Shown here: in pieces, positions 48,238-55,813 of the stretch
How positions within the stretch are numbered: the stretch's first letter is position 1
Layout: each line of letters starts with the position of its first letter
NCBI GenBank assembly: GCA_018716385.1
Contig: DVJZ01000049.1
Location: forward strand, 62,001-126,000
From: Candidatus Enterenecus merdae
GTDB taxonomy: Bacteria; Bacillota; Clostridia; Oscillospirales; Oscillospiraceae
DNA length: 64,000 nt
Direction: 5' to 3'
Program-made: the position numbers and the translations under genes
Notes under the pieces: generated by a model
What the model saw: only the letters and a program-made list of their open reading frames with translations
The model's database searches: none
Told to the model about the DNA's origin: nothing

Positions 48238-48923
48238 GGCTCCGCCCCTTCCCCATCTGGCTCTGACTCTTCCTCCGGCGCCTGTGCCGGAGGCTCCTCA
48301 TGCCCCTCTGCCGAAGGTTCTTCCTCCTGTCCCTCTGGCTCCATCTGCTCCTGCTGCTGCAACCGGCCGATGGCCGACTCCAGCTCCATGGTCATCTGCA
48401 CCCCCTCCTGGGTGGATGCGGGCAGCTCGGGCAGATCATCCAGGCTGGCCAGGCCAAAGCAGCGCAGGAAAGCGCTGGTGGTGCGAAACTGCACCGGCCG
48501 GCCGGGGACGTTCAGCCGGCCCGCCTCACAGATCAGCCCCCGGTCCAGCAACAGCCCCACCGTATAGGAGCTGTCCACCCCCCGCACCTGTTCAATGTAG
48601 GCCCGGGTCACCGGCTGGAAGTAGGCCACGATGGCCAGCGCCTCCAACGCGGGCTGGGACAGCTTGGGCGGCTTGCGGCTCTCCAGCGCCCGGCGGATGC
48701 CGGAGGCGTACTCCGGCGCAGAGCACATCTGCCAGCTGTGTTCCAAGCGCACCAGGCGGATCCCCCGCCGTTCATAGCTGTAAGCGTCGGCCAAGCGCTG
48801 GCACACGCTGTCCACCGTCTCCCGATCCTGCTCCAGGGCCAGGCAGATGCGCTCTGTTGGCACCGGATCGCCCGCGGCAAAGAGGATCCCCTCGATGGCC
48901 GATTCCAGCTCTTTGAGTTCCAT
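48234..48923 (-). CDS. scpB: Segregation and condensation protein B
   Basis: Winged-helix subunit of the SMC-ScpAB condensin. 229 residues: the first 180 match ScpB, with AIEGILFAAGDPVPTERICL, KLSQPALEALAIVAYFQPVT, RAYIEQVRGVDSSYTV and the GRPVQFRTTSAFLRCFGL end. A Glu/Pro/Gln-rich tail of 45 residues follows (QEEEPSAEGHEEPPAQAPEE), which is longer than in Bacillus and likely disordered. It lies 34 bp after scpA. Confidence 0.95.
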   Translation of the reverse strand: MELKELESAIEGILFAAGDPVPTERICLALEQDRETVDSVCQRLADAYSYERRGIRLVRLEHSWQMCSAPEYASGIRRALESRKPPKLSQPALEALAIVAYFQPVTRAYIEQVRGVDSSYTVGLLLDRGLICEAGRLNVPGRPVQFRTTSAFLRCFGLASLDDLPELPASTQEGVQMTMELESAIGRLQQQEQMEPEGQEEEPSAEGHEEPPAQAPEEESEPDGEGAEP

Positions 48924-48957
48924 CCCGTCTCCCCTTCCTGCGGCCGGCCCGGCCGGG

Positions 48958-49758
48958 TCAATAGTGCTCCACCGTCACGTCCAGCCCCTGCACCCCGTCC
49001 TGCCCGGTGCTGGTCACCGTGCAGTCCTCCGCCGTACCTGCCAAGTGGATGCGGTTTGCCTTGCTCAGCTCCAGGACGGCCAGAAAGGTGGCCACCACCT
49101 CCGAGCGGCTGCGGCTGCTGCCAAACAGGGCCCGGAACCGGGTGACGCCAAACTGGATCAGCCGGTCCAGGATGGCCCTGGCCTTGTCTGCCACCGGATA
49201 GGGCTCCCGCCCTACGATGCCCTCAAAGGCCTGTACCGGTGGGGGCAGCTTGTTGCCCACCCGCTCCAGCACGCGGTTCAGCGCTGTCAGCAGGTCTCCC
49301 CCCTCATGTCGGTACTGGTACTCCCGCTCCCCCCGCAGCGGCTCCGGGGGCTTGGACAGCAGATCCTTGCCATAGGCATAGCGCTGGCCCAGGGGCAGGG
49401 CGGCCTGCTGGATCTTCAGGTAGTTTTCGTGGCGCTGGTGCTCCTCCAGGGCGGAGATGAGCTGCTCCATCTCACTCATGACCTGCTCGTCCTCAATGGA
49501 CAGCAGCATCCGGGTCTTGAGATAGATCAAGTAGGCGGCCATGGTGACAAACTCGCTGGCCACCTCCAGGTTGAGCTGTTCCCGGCGCTCCATCCACTCC
49601 AGGTACTGGTCCAGCAGCAGGGTGATCTGGATGTCGCGGATCTCAATCTTGTTCTTGCCCAGCAGGTGCAGGATCAGGTCCAGCGGCCCGTTGAAGTCCT
49701 CCAGGTCTTCCTGCCGGGCTTTGACCACCTTTTCCAGATGATAGATGGGGGCCTCCAC
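48958..49758 (-). CDS. scpA: Segregation and condensation protein A
   Basis: Kleisin subunit of condensin that links the SMC heads. 266 residues with the N-terminal FNGPLDLILHLLGKNKIEIR, the FVTMAAYLIYLKTRMLLSIE helix and a C-terminal winged helix (RSRSEVVATFLAVLELSKAN). It is the first gene of its operon, behind a good promoter, with a ribosome site (GGGAGGAGG) about 8 bp upstream. Order scpA-scpB-...-rluB agrees with Bacillus, but spmA and spmB are absent. Confidence 0.96.
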   Translation of the reverse strand: MEAPIYHLEKVVKARQEDLEDFNGPLDLILHLLGKNKIEIRDIQITLLLDQYLEWMERREQLNLEVASEFVTMAAYLIYLKTRMLLSIEDEQVMSEMEQLISALEEHQRHENYLKIQQAALPLGQRYAYGKDLLSKPPEPLRGEREYQYRHEGGDLLTALNRVLERVGNKLPPPVQAFEGIVGREPYPVADKARAILDRLIQFGVTRFRALFGSSRSRSEVVATFLAVLELSKANRIHLAGTAEDCTVTSTGQDGVQGLDVTVEHY

Positions 49759-49795
49759 AGCCGCACCTCCTCCCAGGCTTCGGTTCTTTTTGGTT

Positions 49796-49824
49796 ATTAT
49801 ACCAAACCACCGCCCGTTTTACAA
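49796..49824 (-). promoter_or_regulatory. Promoter of the scpA operon
   Basis: Minus strand -35 TTGTAA (49819-49824), 17 bp spacer, perfect -10 TATAAT (49796-49801). Confidence 0.85.
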
Positions 49825-49867
49825 CCCCCGCCGGCCTCAGTCTGGCTGGAAACCGCCCCATTCCCCC

Positions 49868-49896
49868 TTGACAGCGTGGCGCCCGCGTGCTATGGT
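49868..49896 (+). promoter_or_regulatory. Promoter of the MATE leader
   Basis: Perfect -35 TTGACA (49868-49873), 17 bp spacer, -10 TATGGT (49891-49896). The divergent scpA promoter lies 45 bp to the left. Confidence 0.75.
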
Positions 49897-49902
49897 GAAG
49901 CA

Positions 49903-49993
49903 GTAAAACCTGGTGTGGATTTTTACGGTCCGATTCCCCTTCGGATCCTTTTCGCCACGCAATGATCTCAAGTGGATCATTGCGTGGCGTTTT
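49903..49993 (+). promoter_or_regulatory. Structured leader with terminator-like hairpin before the MATE gene
   Basis: Three successive hairpins: GTAAAA/TTTTAC (about 49909-49926), GGTCCGA/TCGGATCC (49927-49948) and a perfect 15-bp stem (49953-49967 with 49975-49989) that ends in TTTT. No gene precedes it on this strand, so a terminator here would act on the MATE transcript itself. The design is that of a riboswitch or attenuator, but I cannot match it to a known class. Confidence 0.55.
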
Positions 49994-50046
49994 CGATCTC
50001 CCCATCCCATCTCCCGGGAGCCCCTTCCCGGTTCAGGAGGCCCGCC

Positions 50047-51377
50047 ATGAACGAATCCTTTATGAAGCAGCGCCCCATCCTTCCCCTGTTGCTCACCATG
50101 GCCCTGCCCATGGTCATCTCCATGCTGGTCAACTCCCTGTACAACATCGTGGACACCTATTACGTCTCCCAGATCAGCCAGGACGCCATGACCGCCCTGT
50201 CCCTGGTCTACCCAGTGCAGAACCTCATCAACGCCGTGGCCATCGGCTTTGGGGTGGGCATCAACGCCGTCATCGCCCTGCACCTGGGCGCGCAGGAGCG
50301 GGACCAGGCCGACCAGGCCGCCACCCAGGGCCTGGTGCTGTCCATTGCCCACGGCCTGGTGCTTGCCGTGGGCTGCATTGCCGCCATGCCCGACTTCCTC
50401 TCCCTCTTCACCGCCTCCCAGGCGGTGGTCGACCTGGGGGTGCGCTACGCCACGGTGGCTTTTGCCTTCGCCCCCATCATCATGGCGGGGCTCGCCTTTG
50501 AAAAGCTCTTTCAGGCAGTGGGCAGCATGACGGTCACCATGGTGGGACTGATGTGCGGCTGCCTGGCCAACATCATCCTGGACCCTTTGCTGATCTTCGG
50601 CATCGGCCCCTTCCCCGCCCTGGGCATCGAGGGGGCGGCCCTGGCCACCGGAATCGGTCAAACCCTCTCCCTGGCCCTCTACCTGTGCGTCTACCGCCTG
50701 CGGCCCATCGGAGTGGGCCTGCGCCGCCGGTACATCCGCCCCCAGGGGCGCATGAGCCTGAGGCTGTATGCCATCGGCATCCCCGCCATCCTGAACCTGG
50801 CCCTGCCCTCCTTCCTGATCTCCGCCCTCAACGCCATCCTGGCCGCCTACTCCGAGCTCTATATTCTGGTGCTGGGGGCCTACTACAAACTGCAAACCTT
50901 CCTCTACCTGCCCGCCAACGGCATCATCCAGGGGATGCGCCCGCTCATCGGCTACAACTTCGGCGCAGGCGAGTACGAGCGGGTGCGGCAGATCTACCGC
51001 ACCGTGCTGGCCATGATCGGAGGGATCATGGCCCTGGGAACCCTGATCTTCCTGCTCTTGCCCGGCCCCCTCACCGGCTTGTTCACCGACAGTCCGCAGG
51101 CCATCCGGGCCGGTGAGAGCGCCCTGCGCATCATCAGCGCCGGCTTTGGGTCTCGGCGGTGTCCGTCACCACCTCCGGGGCGCTGGAGGGGTTGGGCAAG
51201 GGGCTGCCCTCGCTGGCCATCTCCCTGTTTCGCTACACCCTGCTGCTCATCCCCATCGCCTTCCTGCTCAGCCTGGCCCTGGGCCCAACGGGGGTGTGGA
51301 ACGCATTCTGGATCACCGAGGTGCTGGCCGCCATCCTCGCCCTGCTCATCTACCGCAAGGCGGTGGGCCGGCCCTGA
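50047..51377 (+). pseudogene. MATE family efflux transporter, frameshifted
   Basis: Cation-coupled multidrug exporter family with 12 helices. Frame one from ATG 50047 reads about 367 residues of good MATE sequence (LLTMALPMVISMLVNSLYNI, VDTYYVSQISQDAMTALSLV, LPANGIIQGMRPLIGYNFGA) up to ALRIISAGFG. Near 51146-51150 the similarity jumps to the next frame, which continues VSAVSVTTSGALEGLGKGLP to a stop at 51377. A single base seems to be missing. The original gene would encode about 443 residues, normal for the family. Either the gene is inactive or the base is a sequencing error. AGGAGGCCCGCC precedes the ATG. Confidence 0.8.
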
Positions 51378-51393
51378 CCCGAAAGGTCACAAC

Positions 51394-51424
51394 AGCCGGC
51401 GGAGCAATCCGCCGGCTGCCTTTT
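51394..51424 (+). terminator. Terminator after the MATE gene
   Basis: Ten-base-pair GC-rich stem (51394-51403 with 51408-51417), four-base loop, then GCC and TTTT. It converges on rnc. Confidence 0.8.
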
Positions 51425-51464
51425 CCCCTCTTCTTTTCTTCCCAACTCTATGGACTGCAAACCC

Positions 51465-52136
51465 TCACCGCTCCATCTGTTCCAGGGCCGCCTTGGCCGC
51501 CAACTGCTCGGCCTCCTTCTTGGTGCGGCCCTGCCCCTGGCCGGCCACCTTGCCGTCCACCGTCACTTCCATGACGAATACCCGGTCGTGGTCGGGCCCG
51601 ATCTCCTCCACCAGGTGGTAGCCCACCCGCCGGCCCGGCGTGCGCTGTACCCGCTCCTGCAGGCCGGTCTTGTAGTCCCGGTCCACCGCCTTCTCCCGCT
51701 CCTTATTCAGGATGAAGTTTTGCACGATGCCCCGGGCCGCGTCAAACCCACCGTCCAGGTAGACCGCCGCCAGCGTAGCCTCCACCGCGTCGGCCAGGAT
51801 GGACGGCCGGCTGCGTCCGCCGCCACTGTCCTCCCCCTTGCCCAGGCGCAGATAGGCCCCCAGCCCCAAGGTGCGGGCTACCTCGTGTAAGCTGTCCTCG
51901 CACACCAGGGCGGCCCGGGTGCGGGTCAGCTCCCCCTCCGGCATATCCGGGTGGGTGCGGAACAGGTACTCGGCCACCACCAGCCCCAGCACCGAATCCC
52001 CCAAAAACTCCAGCCGCTCGTTGCTGGTGATGCCAGCGGCCCGGTGCTCGTTGGCATAGGAGCTGTGGGTGAGCGCGTGCTCTAGCAGCCCGGTGTCCCG
52101 GAAACGATAGCCCAGTTTGTTCTCTAATTTTTTCAT
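51465..52136 (-). CDS. rnc: Ribonuclease III
   Basis: Double-strand-specific RNase that processes rRNA precursors. 223 residues: the signature NERLEFLGDSVLGLVVAEYL with catalytic acids, the late ADAVEATLAAVYLDGGF glutamate, and a C-terminal double-stranded RNA-binding domain (DYKTGLQERVQRTPGRRVGY, GQGRTKKEAEQLAAKAALEQ). It ends the trmFO-plsX-acp-rnc group; a terminator sits between the ACP gene and rnc, though AAAGGAGATC lies just before the ATG within the same RNA. Confidence 0.96.
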   Translation of the reverse strand: MKKLENKLGYRFRDTGLLEHALTHSSYANEHRAAGITSNERLEFLGDSVLGLVVAEYLFRTHPDMPEGELTRTRAALVCEDSLHEVARTLGLGAYLRLGKGEDSGGGRSRPSILADAVEATLAAVYLDGGFDAARGIVQNFILNKEREKAVDRDYKTGLQERVQRTPGRRVGYHLVEEIGPDHDRVFVMEVTVDGKVAGQGQGRTKKEAEQLAAKAALEQMER

Positions 52137-52149
52137 CTCAAGATCTCCT

Positions 52150-52183
52150 TTGAAAACGGAAGCCCCGCACGCGCGGGGCTTCC
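52150..52183 (-). terminator. Hairpin terminator between the second ACP gene and rnc
   Basis: Eleven-base-pair stem (52158-52168 with 52173-52183) and TTTT on the minus strand. As with acpP at 20.9 kb, an ACP gene is followed by a hairpin that may limit read-through. Confidence 0.8.
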
Positions 52184-52197
52184 GTCATGCTTTCCGT

Positions 52198-52431
52198 TCA
52201 GATGTCCAAATGCTCCTGCAGATACTTGTAAAGATCACCCACGGTGGCAATGGAGCTGATGTCCTCCTCCTCCATCTCCTCCAGGCCGAACTCCTCCTCC
52301 AACGCCATGGACAGATCCACCAGATCCACGGAATCAGCCCCCAAGTCACCCACAAAGGCGGTCTCGGCGGTGACGGTGTCTGCATCCACCCCAAACTGTT
52401 CGGCGATTAGCGCACACAATTTCTCAAACAT
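52198..52431 (-). CDS. Second acyl carrier protein
   Basis: 77-residue ACP with the phosphopantetheine serine in [20 protein letters not shown]. It is more acidic at its C-terminal half (LEEMEEEDISSIATV) than the ACP that leads the fab operon and is only about half identical to it. Located between plsX and rnc as acpP is in Bacillus, so this might be the ancestral copy while the fab-operon copy is dedicated to synthesis. Which one is essential cannot be told. GGAGCTGCGTAAACC precedes the ATG. Confidence 0.93.
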   Translation of the reverse strand: MFEKLCALIAEQFGVDADTVTAETAFVGDLGADSVDLVDLSMALEEEFGLEEMEEEDISSIATVGDLYKYLQEHLDI

Positions 52432-52492
52432 GGTTTACGCAGCTCCTTTGGCATAGGCTTTGAGACCATAATAGGAAGAATCTTCCCTGCTG

Positions 52493-53572
52493 TCAATAGT
52501 TTTTTGCTTCAATTTGCTGGCCTTGGTCCTGGTTGGCCCCGCCTCCGGCCGCACGCACAGGCAGGCGCATATGCGCGATGTTCTCCACGATATCCTCGAT
52601 AATCCCTGCCTTGCAGAAGGCCATGGCCTGGCGGATGGCGTTGCGCATAGCGTAGGCGTCAGAGGATCCGTGGGCCTTGATCACCGGCCGGGAGATGCCC
52701 AGCAGGGCGGTGCCCCCCACCTCGTCAGCGCTCATCATCCGCTTAAACTCGCCCAGCTCCTTGCGCACCAATAGGCCGGCCAGCTTGGTCTTCAGGTTCT
52801 TCAAAAACAGCTTCTTGATCTCCCGCCCCAGGAACAGCCCGGCGCCCTCCATGGTCTTGAGGAAGATATTGCCCGAGTAGCCGTCGGACACGATCACGTC
52901 CACGGCCCCCCCCACCGCCTCCCGGGCCTCCACGTTGCCCACGAAGTTGATGCGCCCTTCCCCGCCGGCCTTTTGCAGCAGCGCGTAAGCCTGCTGCTGC
53001 AGCTCGCCCCCTTTGGAGGGCTCCGCGCCGATGTTTAGCAAGCCCACCTTGGGCTCAGGCCTGCCCAGCACCCGCTCTGCGTAATAGCTGCCCATAAAGG
53101 CAAACTGGAGCAGGAACTCCGGAGTGCACTCGGCCGTGGCCCCACAGTCGATGAGCACCGCGCCCCCCTCCCCCGTGGGCACCACCGGGGCCAGCGCCGC
53201 CCGGCGGATGCCTCGGATGCGCTTGGTCAGCAAGGTGGCCCCAGCCAGCAGCGCGCCGGTGGAGCCCGCCGAGACAAAGGCGTCCCCCACCCCTTCCTTG
53301 AGCAGGGTCAGCCCCACTGTCAGCGACGAATCCTTCTTCTCCTTAAAGGCGGTGGCTGGATTGTCGCACATCTCCACCACCTGGTCGGCGTGGGTGATCT
53401 CCAATCCTGTGGGCAGCTCGGCAATACCGTCGGCATGGAGCACCGAGAGGATCTCCTCCCCCCGGCCCACCAGGACCACCTCCGCCCCCAGCTCCTCAAT
53501 GGCCTGGATCGCCCCGCGCACGGGGGCCTGGGGAGCGTTATCCCCGCCCATGGCGTCCACAATGATCTTCAC
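52493..53572 (-). CDS. plsX: Phosphate acyltransferase PlsX
   Basis: Makes acyl-phosphate from acyl-ACP for PlsY, first step of phospholipid synthesis in Gram-positives. 359 residues with IIVDAMGGDNAPQAPVRGAI, AFVSAGSTGALLAGATLLTK, RAALAPVVPTGEGGAVLIDC and DVIVSDGYSGNIFLKTMEG. The start is GTG 53572 with GGGAGGCTGATTTCTT upstream; it lies 6 bp after trmFO. fapR, which precedes plsX in Bacillus, is absent here. An ACP gene follows, linking it with the acyl donor. Confidence 0.96.
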   Translation of the reverse strand: MKIIVDAMGGDNAPQAPVRGAIQAIEELGAEVVLVGRGEEILSVLHADGIAELPTGLEITHADQVVEMCDNPATAFKEKKDSSLTVGLTLLKEGVGDAFVSAGSTGALLAGATLLTKRIRGIRRAALAPVVPTGEGGAVLIDCGATAECTPEFLLQFAFMGSYYAERVLGRPEPKVGLLNIGAEPSKGGELQQQAYALLQKAGGEGRINFVGNVEAREAVGGAVDVIVSDGYSGNIFLKTMEGAGLFLGREIKKLFLKNLKTKLAGLLVRKELGEFKRMMSADEVGGTALLGISRPVIKAHGSSDAYAMRNAIRQAMAFCKAGIIEDIVENIAHMRLPVRAAGGGANQDQGQQIEAKNY

Positions 53573-53578
53573 AAGAAA

Positions 53579-54913
53579 TCAGCCTCCCTCAATGCGTGAA
53601 AGCGCCTCCCGCAGCCCCTCCACCAGTCCCAGCGAGCGGCGGGCCAGCAGCGCGTTGCGGTTGCGCTTGCCCTTGACCTTCTGATCCAGGGCGGGCAGAA
53701 GCCCGAAATTGATGTTCATGGGTTGAAAGTCTGCCACGCTCTGGTCGCTCACATACAGAGCCAGCGCGCCGATGGCGGTCTGCCGGGGAAAGTCCACGGC
53801 GGGCAGCCCCAGTAGCCGGTGGGCCAGCTCCACCCCGGCCAGCAGGCCCGAGGCGGCCGACTCCACATAGCCCTCCACCCCGGTGATCTGGCCTGCGAAC
53901 ACGATACGCTCCTGCCCCCGCACCCGGTAGTAGCGGTCCAGCAGGCGGGGGGAGTCCAGGTAGGTGTTGCGGTGCATCACCCCATAGCGCACATACTGGG
54001 CCTGGCGCAGGGCGGGGATCATGGAGAACACCCGCTTCTGCTCCCCCCACTTCAGGTGGGTCTGAAAGCCAACCAGGTTGTATAGCGTGCCCTGGGCGTT
54101 GTCCCGGCGCAGCTGCACCACCGCGTAAGGCTCCCGCCCAGTCCTGGGATCGGTCAGCCCCTTTGGCTTGAGAGGGCCAAAGCACAGGGTCTGCTCCCCC
54201 CGGCGGGCCATGACCTCCACCGGCATGCACCCCTCAAACACCCTGCTGTCCTCAAAGCCGTGCACCGGGGCCTGCTCCGCCTGGCACAGCTGCTGCCAGA
54301 AGGCCAGGTACTCCTCCTGGCTCATGGGGCAGTTGATGTAGTCCTCGCCCCCTTTGCCGTACCGGGAGCCAAACCAGGCCAGATCCATGTCCACGCTCTC
54401 AAAGGTGACGATGGGGGCGGCCGCGTCATAGAAGTTCAGGTAGCGGCTGTCCGGGAAGAGTTGGGCAATGGCCGCAGACAGGCCGTCCGAAGTGAGCGGG
54501 CCGGTGGCGATGACCACCTCCCCCTCGGGGATGGCCGTCACCTCCCCCTCCTCCACGGTGATGCCCGGGTGCTGCCGGACCGCCTGGGTGACCGCCCGGG
54601 AAAAGCCCGTCCGATCCACCGCCAGCGCGCCCCCAGCCTCCACCCGGGTTTGGTCGGCGCAGGCCAGGATGAGCGAGCGGCACAGCCTCAGCTCCTGCTT
54701 GAGCAGCCCCACCGCGTTCTCCAGCTGGTCGGAGCGCAGGGATTTGGAGCACACCAGTTCGGCAAAATCCCCGCTGTGATGGGCGGGGGTCATCTTCCGG
54801 GGCTTCATCTCCCTCAGGGTGACGGGGACGCCCCGCTGGGCCAGCTGCCAGGCCGCTTCGCAGCCCGCCAGCCCCGCCCCGATCACGGTCACAGGCTTGA
54901 TCTTCTCTAACAT
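53579..54913 (-). CDS. trmFO: Methylenetetrahydrofolate-tRNA uracil-5-methyltransferase TrmFO
   Basis: Folate- and FAD-dependent enzyme that makes ribothymidine 54 in tRNA. 444 residues: FAD motif VTVIGAGLAGCEAAWQLAQR, the EMKPRKMTPAHHSGDFAELV block, CSKSLRSD, GCMPVEVMARRGEQTLCFGP, KPKGLTDPRTG and MNINFGLLP near the end. The conserved cysteines of the active site are in VCSKS and EGCMP. AAAAGGGGCTGAAT precedes the ATG. In Bacillus it follows topA; here three small genes separate the two. Confidence 0.95.
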   Translation of the reverse strand: MLEKIKPVTVIGAGLAGCEAAWQLAQRGVPVTLREMKPRKMTPAHHSGDFAELVCSKSLRSDQLENAVGLLKQELRLCRSLILACADQTRVEAGGALAVDRTGFSRAVTQAVRQHPGITVEEGEVTAIPEGEVVIATGPLTSDGLSAAIAQLFPDSRYLNFYDAAAPIVTFESVDMDLAWFGSRYGKGGEDYINCPMSQEEYLAFWQQLCQAEQAPVHGFEDSRVFEGCMPVEVMARRGEQTLCFGPLKPKGLTDPRTGREPYAVVQLRRDNAQGTLYNLVGFQTHLKWGEQKRVFSMIPALRQAQYVRYGVMHRNTYLDSPRLLDRYYRVRGQERIVFAGQITGVEGYVESAASGLLAGVELAHRLLGLPAVDFPRQTAIGALALYVSDQSVADFQPMNINFGLLPALDQKVKGKRNRNALLARRSLGLVEGLREALSRIEGG

Positions 54914-54925
54914 ATTCAGCCCCTT

Positions 54926-55117
54926 TTACTTTTGTGTGTCGGCGCGGCCCAGGAGATAGTCGGTGGTAACGTCAAAGTAGTCGGCCAGGGCCACCAATCC
55001 TTCATAATCTGGCCGGCGGCGTCCGGCTTCATAATACTGATAGGAACGCACTTCAATCCCCAGGTACGCGGCTACATCACTTTGCTTCAGCCCCAACCTG
55101 TTACGTTCCACTTTCAT
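54926..55117 (-). CDS. Small XRE-type helix-turn-helix protein
   Basis: About 63 residues, essentially one HTH_3 domain: KVERNRLGLKQSDVAAYLGI, VRSYQYYEAGRRRPDYEGLV, ALADYFDVTTDYLLGRAD. The start is uncertain: ATG 55117 lies directly after AGGGAGA, while GTG 55111 has better spacing. It is 12 bp upstream of trmFO on the same strand and similar to the XRE gene at 55250, so the pair probably arose by duplication. A palindrome TATAAAC-N5-GTTTATA upstream may be its operator. Confidence 0.8.
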   Translation of the reverse strand: MKVERNRLGLKQSDVAAYLGIEVRSYQYYEAGRRRPDYEGLVALADYFDVTTDYLLGRADTQK

Positions 55118-55163
55118 TCTCCCTGAAAATTTTATCACAAAAACACCAATCGCTTAGCATGAA

Positions 55164-55182
55164 TATAAACCGACCGTTTATA
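55164..55182. promoter_or_regulatory. Candidate operator TATAAAC-N5-GTTTATA
   Basis: Exact 7-bp inverted repeat (55164-55170 and 55176-55182) about 50 bp before the small XRE gene. On the plus strand its right arm overlaps TATAAT (55179-55184); no matching -35 is clear. Size and symmetry suit an XRE dimer site; this is inference. Confidence 0.45.
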
Positions 55183-55249
55183 ATGCAGTCATATTGTTCG
55201 TCCACCTCTGAGCGGAGGGGGGCCAAAAGGCGTACGTCATCAACCAGCT

Positions 55250-55462
55250 CTATCCTGGCCCCTCTGTACGGCCCAGGAGGTAGTCGGCGGACACCCCGTA
55301 GAAATCCGCAAGGAGTCGCAGGCTGGTCGCGTCCGGTTCCCGCTCAGCCTTCTCATAGCGTTGGTAGGTCCTTTCCGCCATCCCAGTTGCCTGGGCCACC
55401 GCCCTCCGGCTCAGCTTCCGCTCTTTTCTCAGCTTCCGCAAGCGCTCTGCCAAAATGTCCAC
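55250..55462 (-). CDS. Small XRE-type helix-turn-helix protein, second copy
   Basis: 70 residues forming a single HTH_3 domain (MDILAERLRKLRKERKLSRR, AVAQATGMAERTYQRYEKAE, LRLLADFYGVSADYLLGRTE). GTG start at 55462, preceded by GAGGCATTCGG. It shares the YxxYE and LADFY...DYLLGR pattern with the XRE protein at 54926 and is divergent from the 85-residue gene at 55553. A CAAGACC/GGTCTTG dyad lies in the intergenic region. Target unknown; may be the topA-flanking unknown gene or itself. Confidence 0.82.
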   Translation of the reverse strand: MDILAERLRKLRKERKLSRRAVAQATGMAERTYQRYEKAEREPDATSLRLLADFYGVSADYLLGRTEGPG

Positions 55463-55485
55463 CCGAATGCCTCATTTCCTATCGG

Positions 55486-55503
55486 CAAGACCGTCTGGTC
55501 TTG
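55486..55503. promoter_or_regulatory. Candidate operator in divergent intergenic region
   Basis: Perfect 7-bp inverted repeat CAAGACC-GTCT-GGTCTTG between the divergent XRE gene and the 85-residue ORF. No clean -10/-35 pair is seen beside it. Confidence 0.4.
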
Positions 55504-55552
55504 GTACGTTACATTCAGATTAAACAATCCGAATTTTATGGGAGTGAATGCC

Positions 55553-55810
55553 ATGACAGATCTCATGAACCATCTCTATCGGTATGCCCAGGACAACCTG
55601 ATCCCGGGCTGTTTGAGCCGGAACCGGGAGTACCAGGACTCCAGAACCTGTGCGGAGCTGGGGGAGCGGGCCCTGCGGGCCGCCCTCCCCCAGGCGCATC
55701 GCCAGAAGCTGGACGATCTGCTGGGCGAACAACTCATCTGCCAGTGGGCCATGATGGAGGCCGCCTTCCAGGCTGGCTTTTCCATGTCCATAGATCTGAA
55801 CCACGGATAG
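55553..55810 (+). CDS. Unknown 85-residue helical protein
   Basis: Small protein, ATG 55553 preceded by GGGAGTGAATGCC. The sequence is mostly helical: LMNHLYRYAQDNLIPGCLSR, YQDSRTCAELGERALRAALP, KLDDLLGEQLICQWAMMEAA, FQAGFSMSIDLNHG. The closing F-x-x-GF-x-(M/L) pattern recalls the small DUF6809-type proteins of Clostridia, but I cannot confirm that. It is divergent from an XRE gene and converges on topA, overlapping nothing, with 3 bp between the stops. A role as XRE-controlled effector or partner is possible but unproved. Confidence 0.65.
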   Translation: MTDLMNHLYRYAQDNLIPGCLSRNREYQDSRTCAELGERALRAALPQAHRQKLDDLLGEQLICQWAMMEAAFQAGFSMSIDLNHG

Positions 55811-55813
55811 CCT

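Noticed and set aside
49972-51621. Single 549-codon MATE frame
   Set aside because: The first 25 codons lie in the leader hairpin and the last 180 codons after the frameshift are proline- and arginine-rich nonsense that overlaps rnc. The true product changes frame near 51148.
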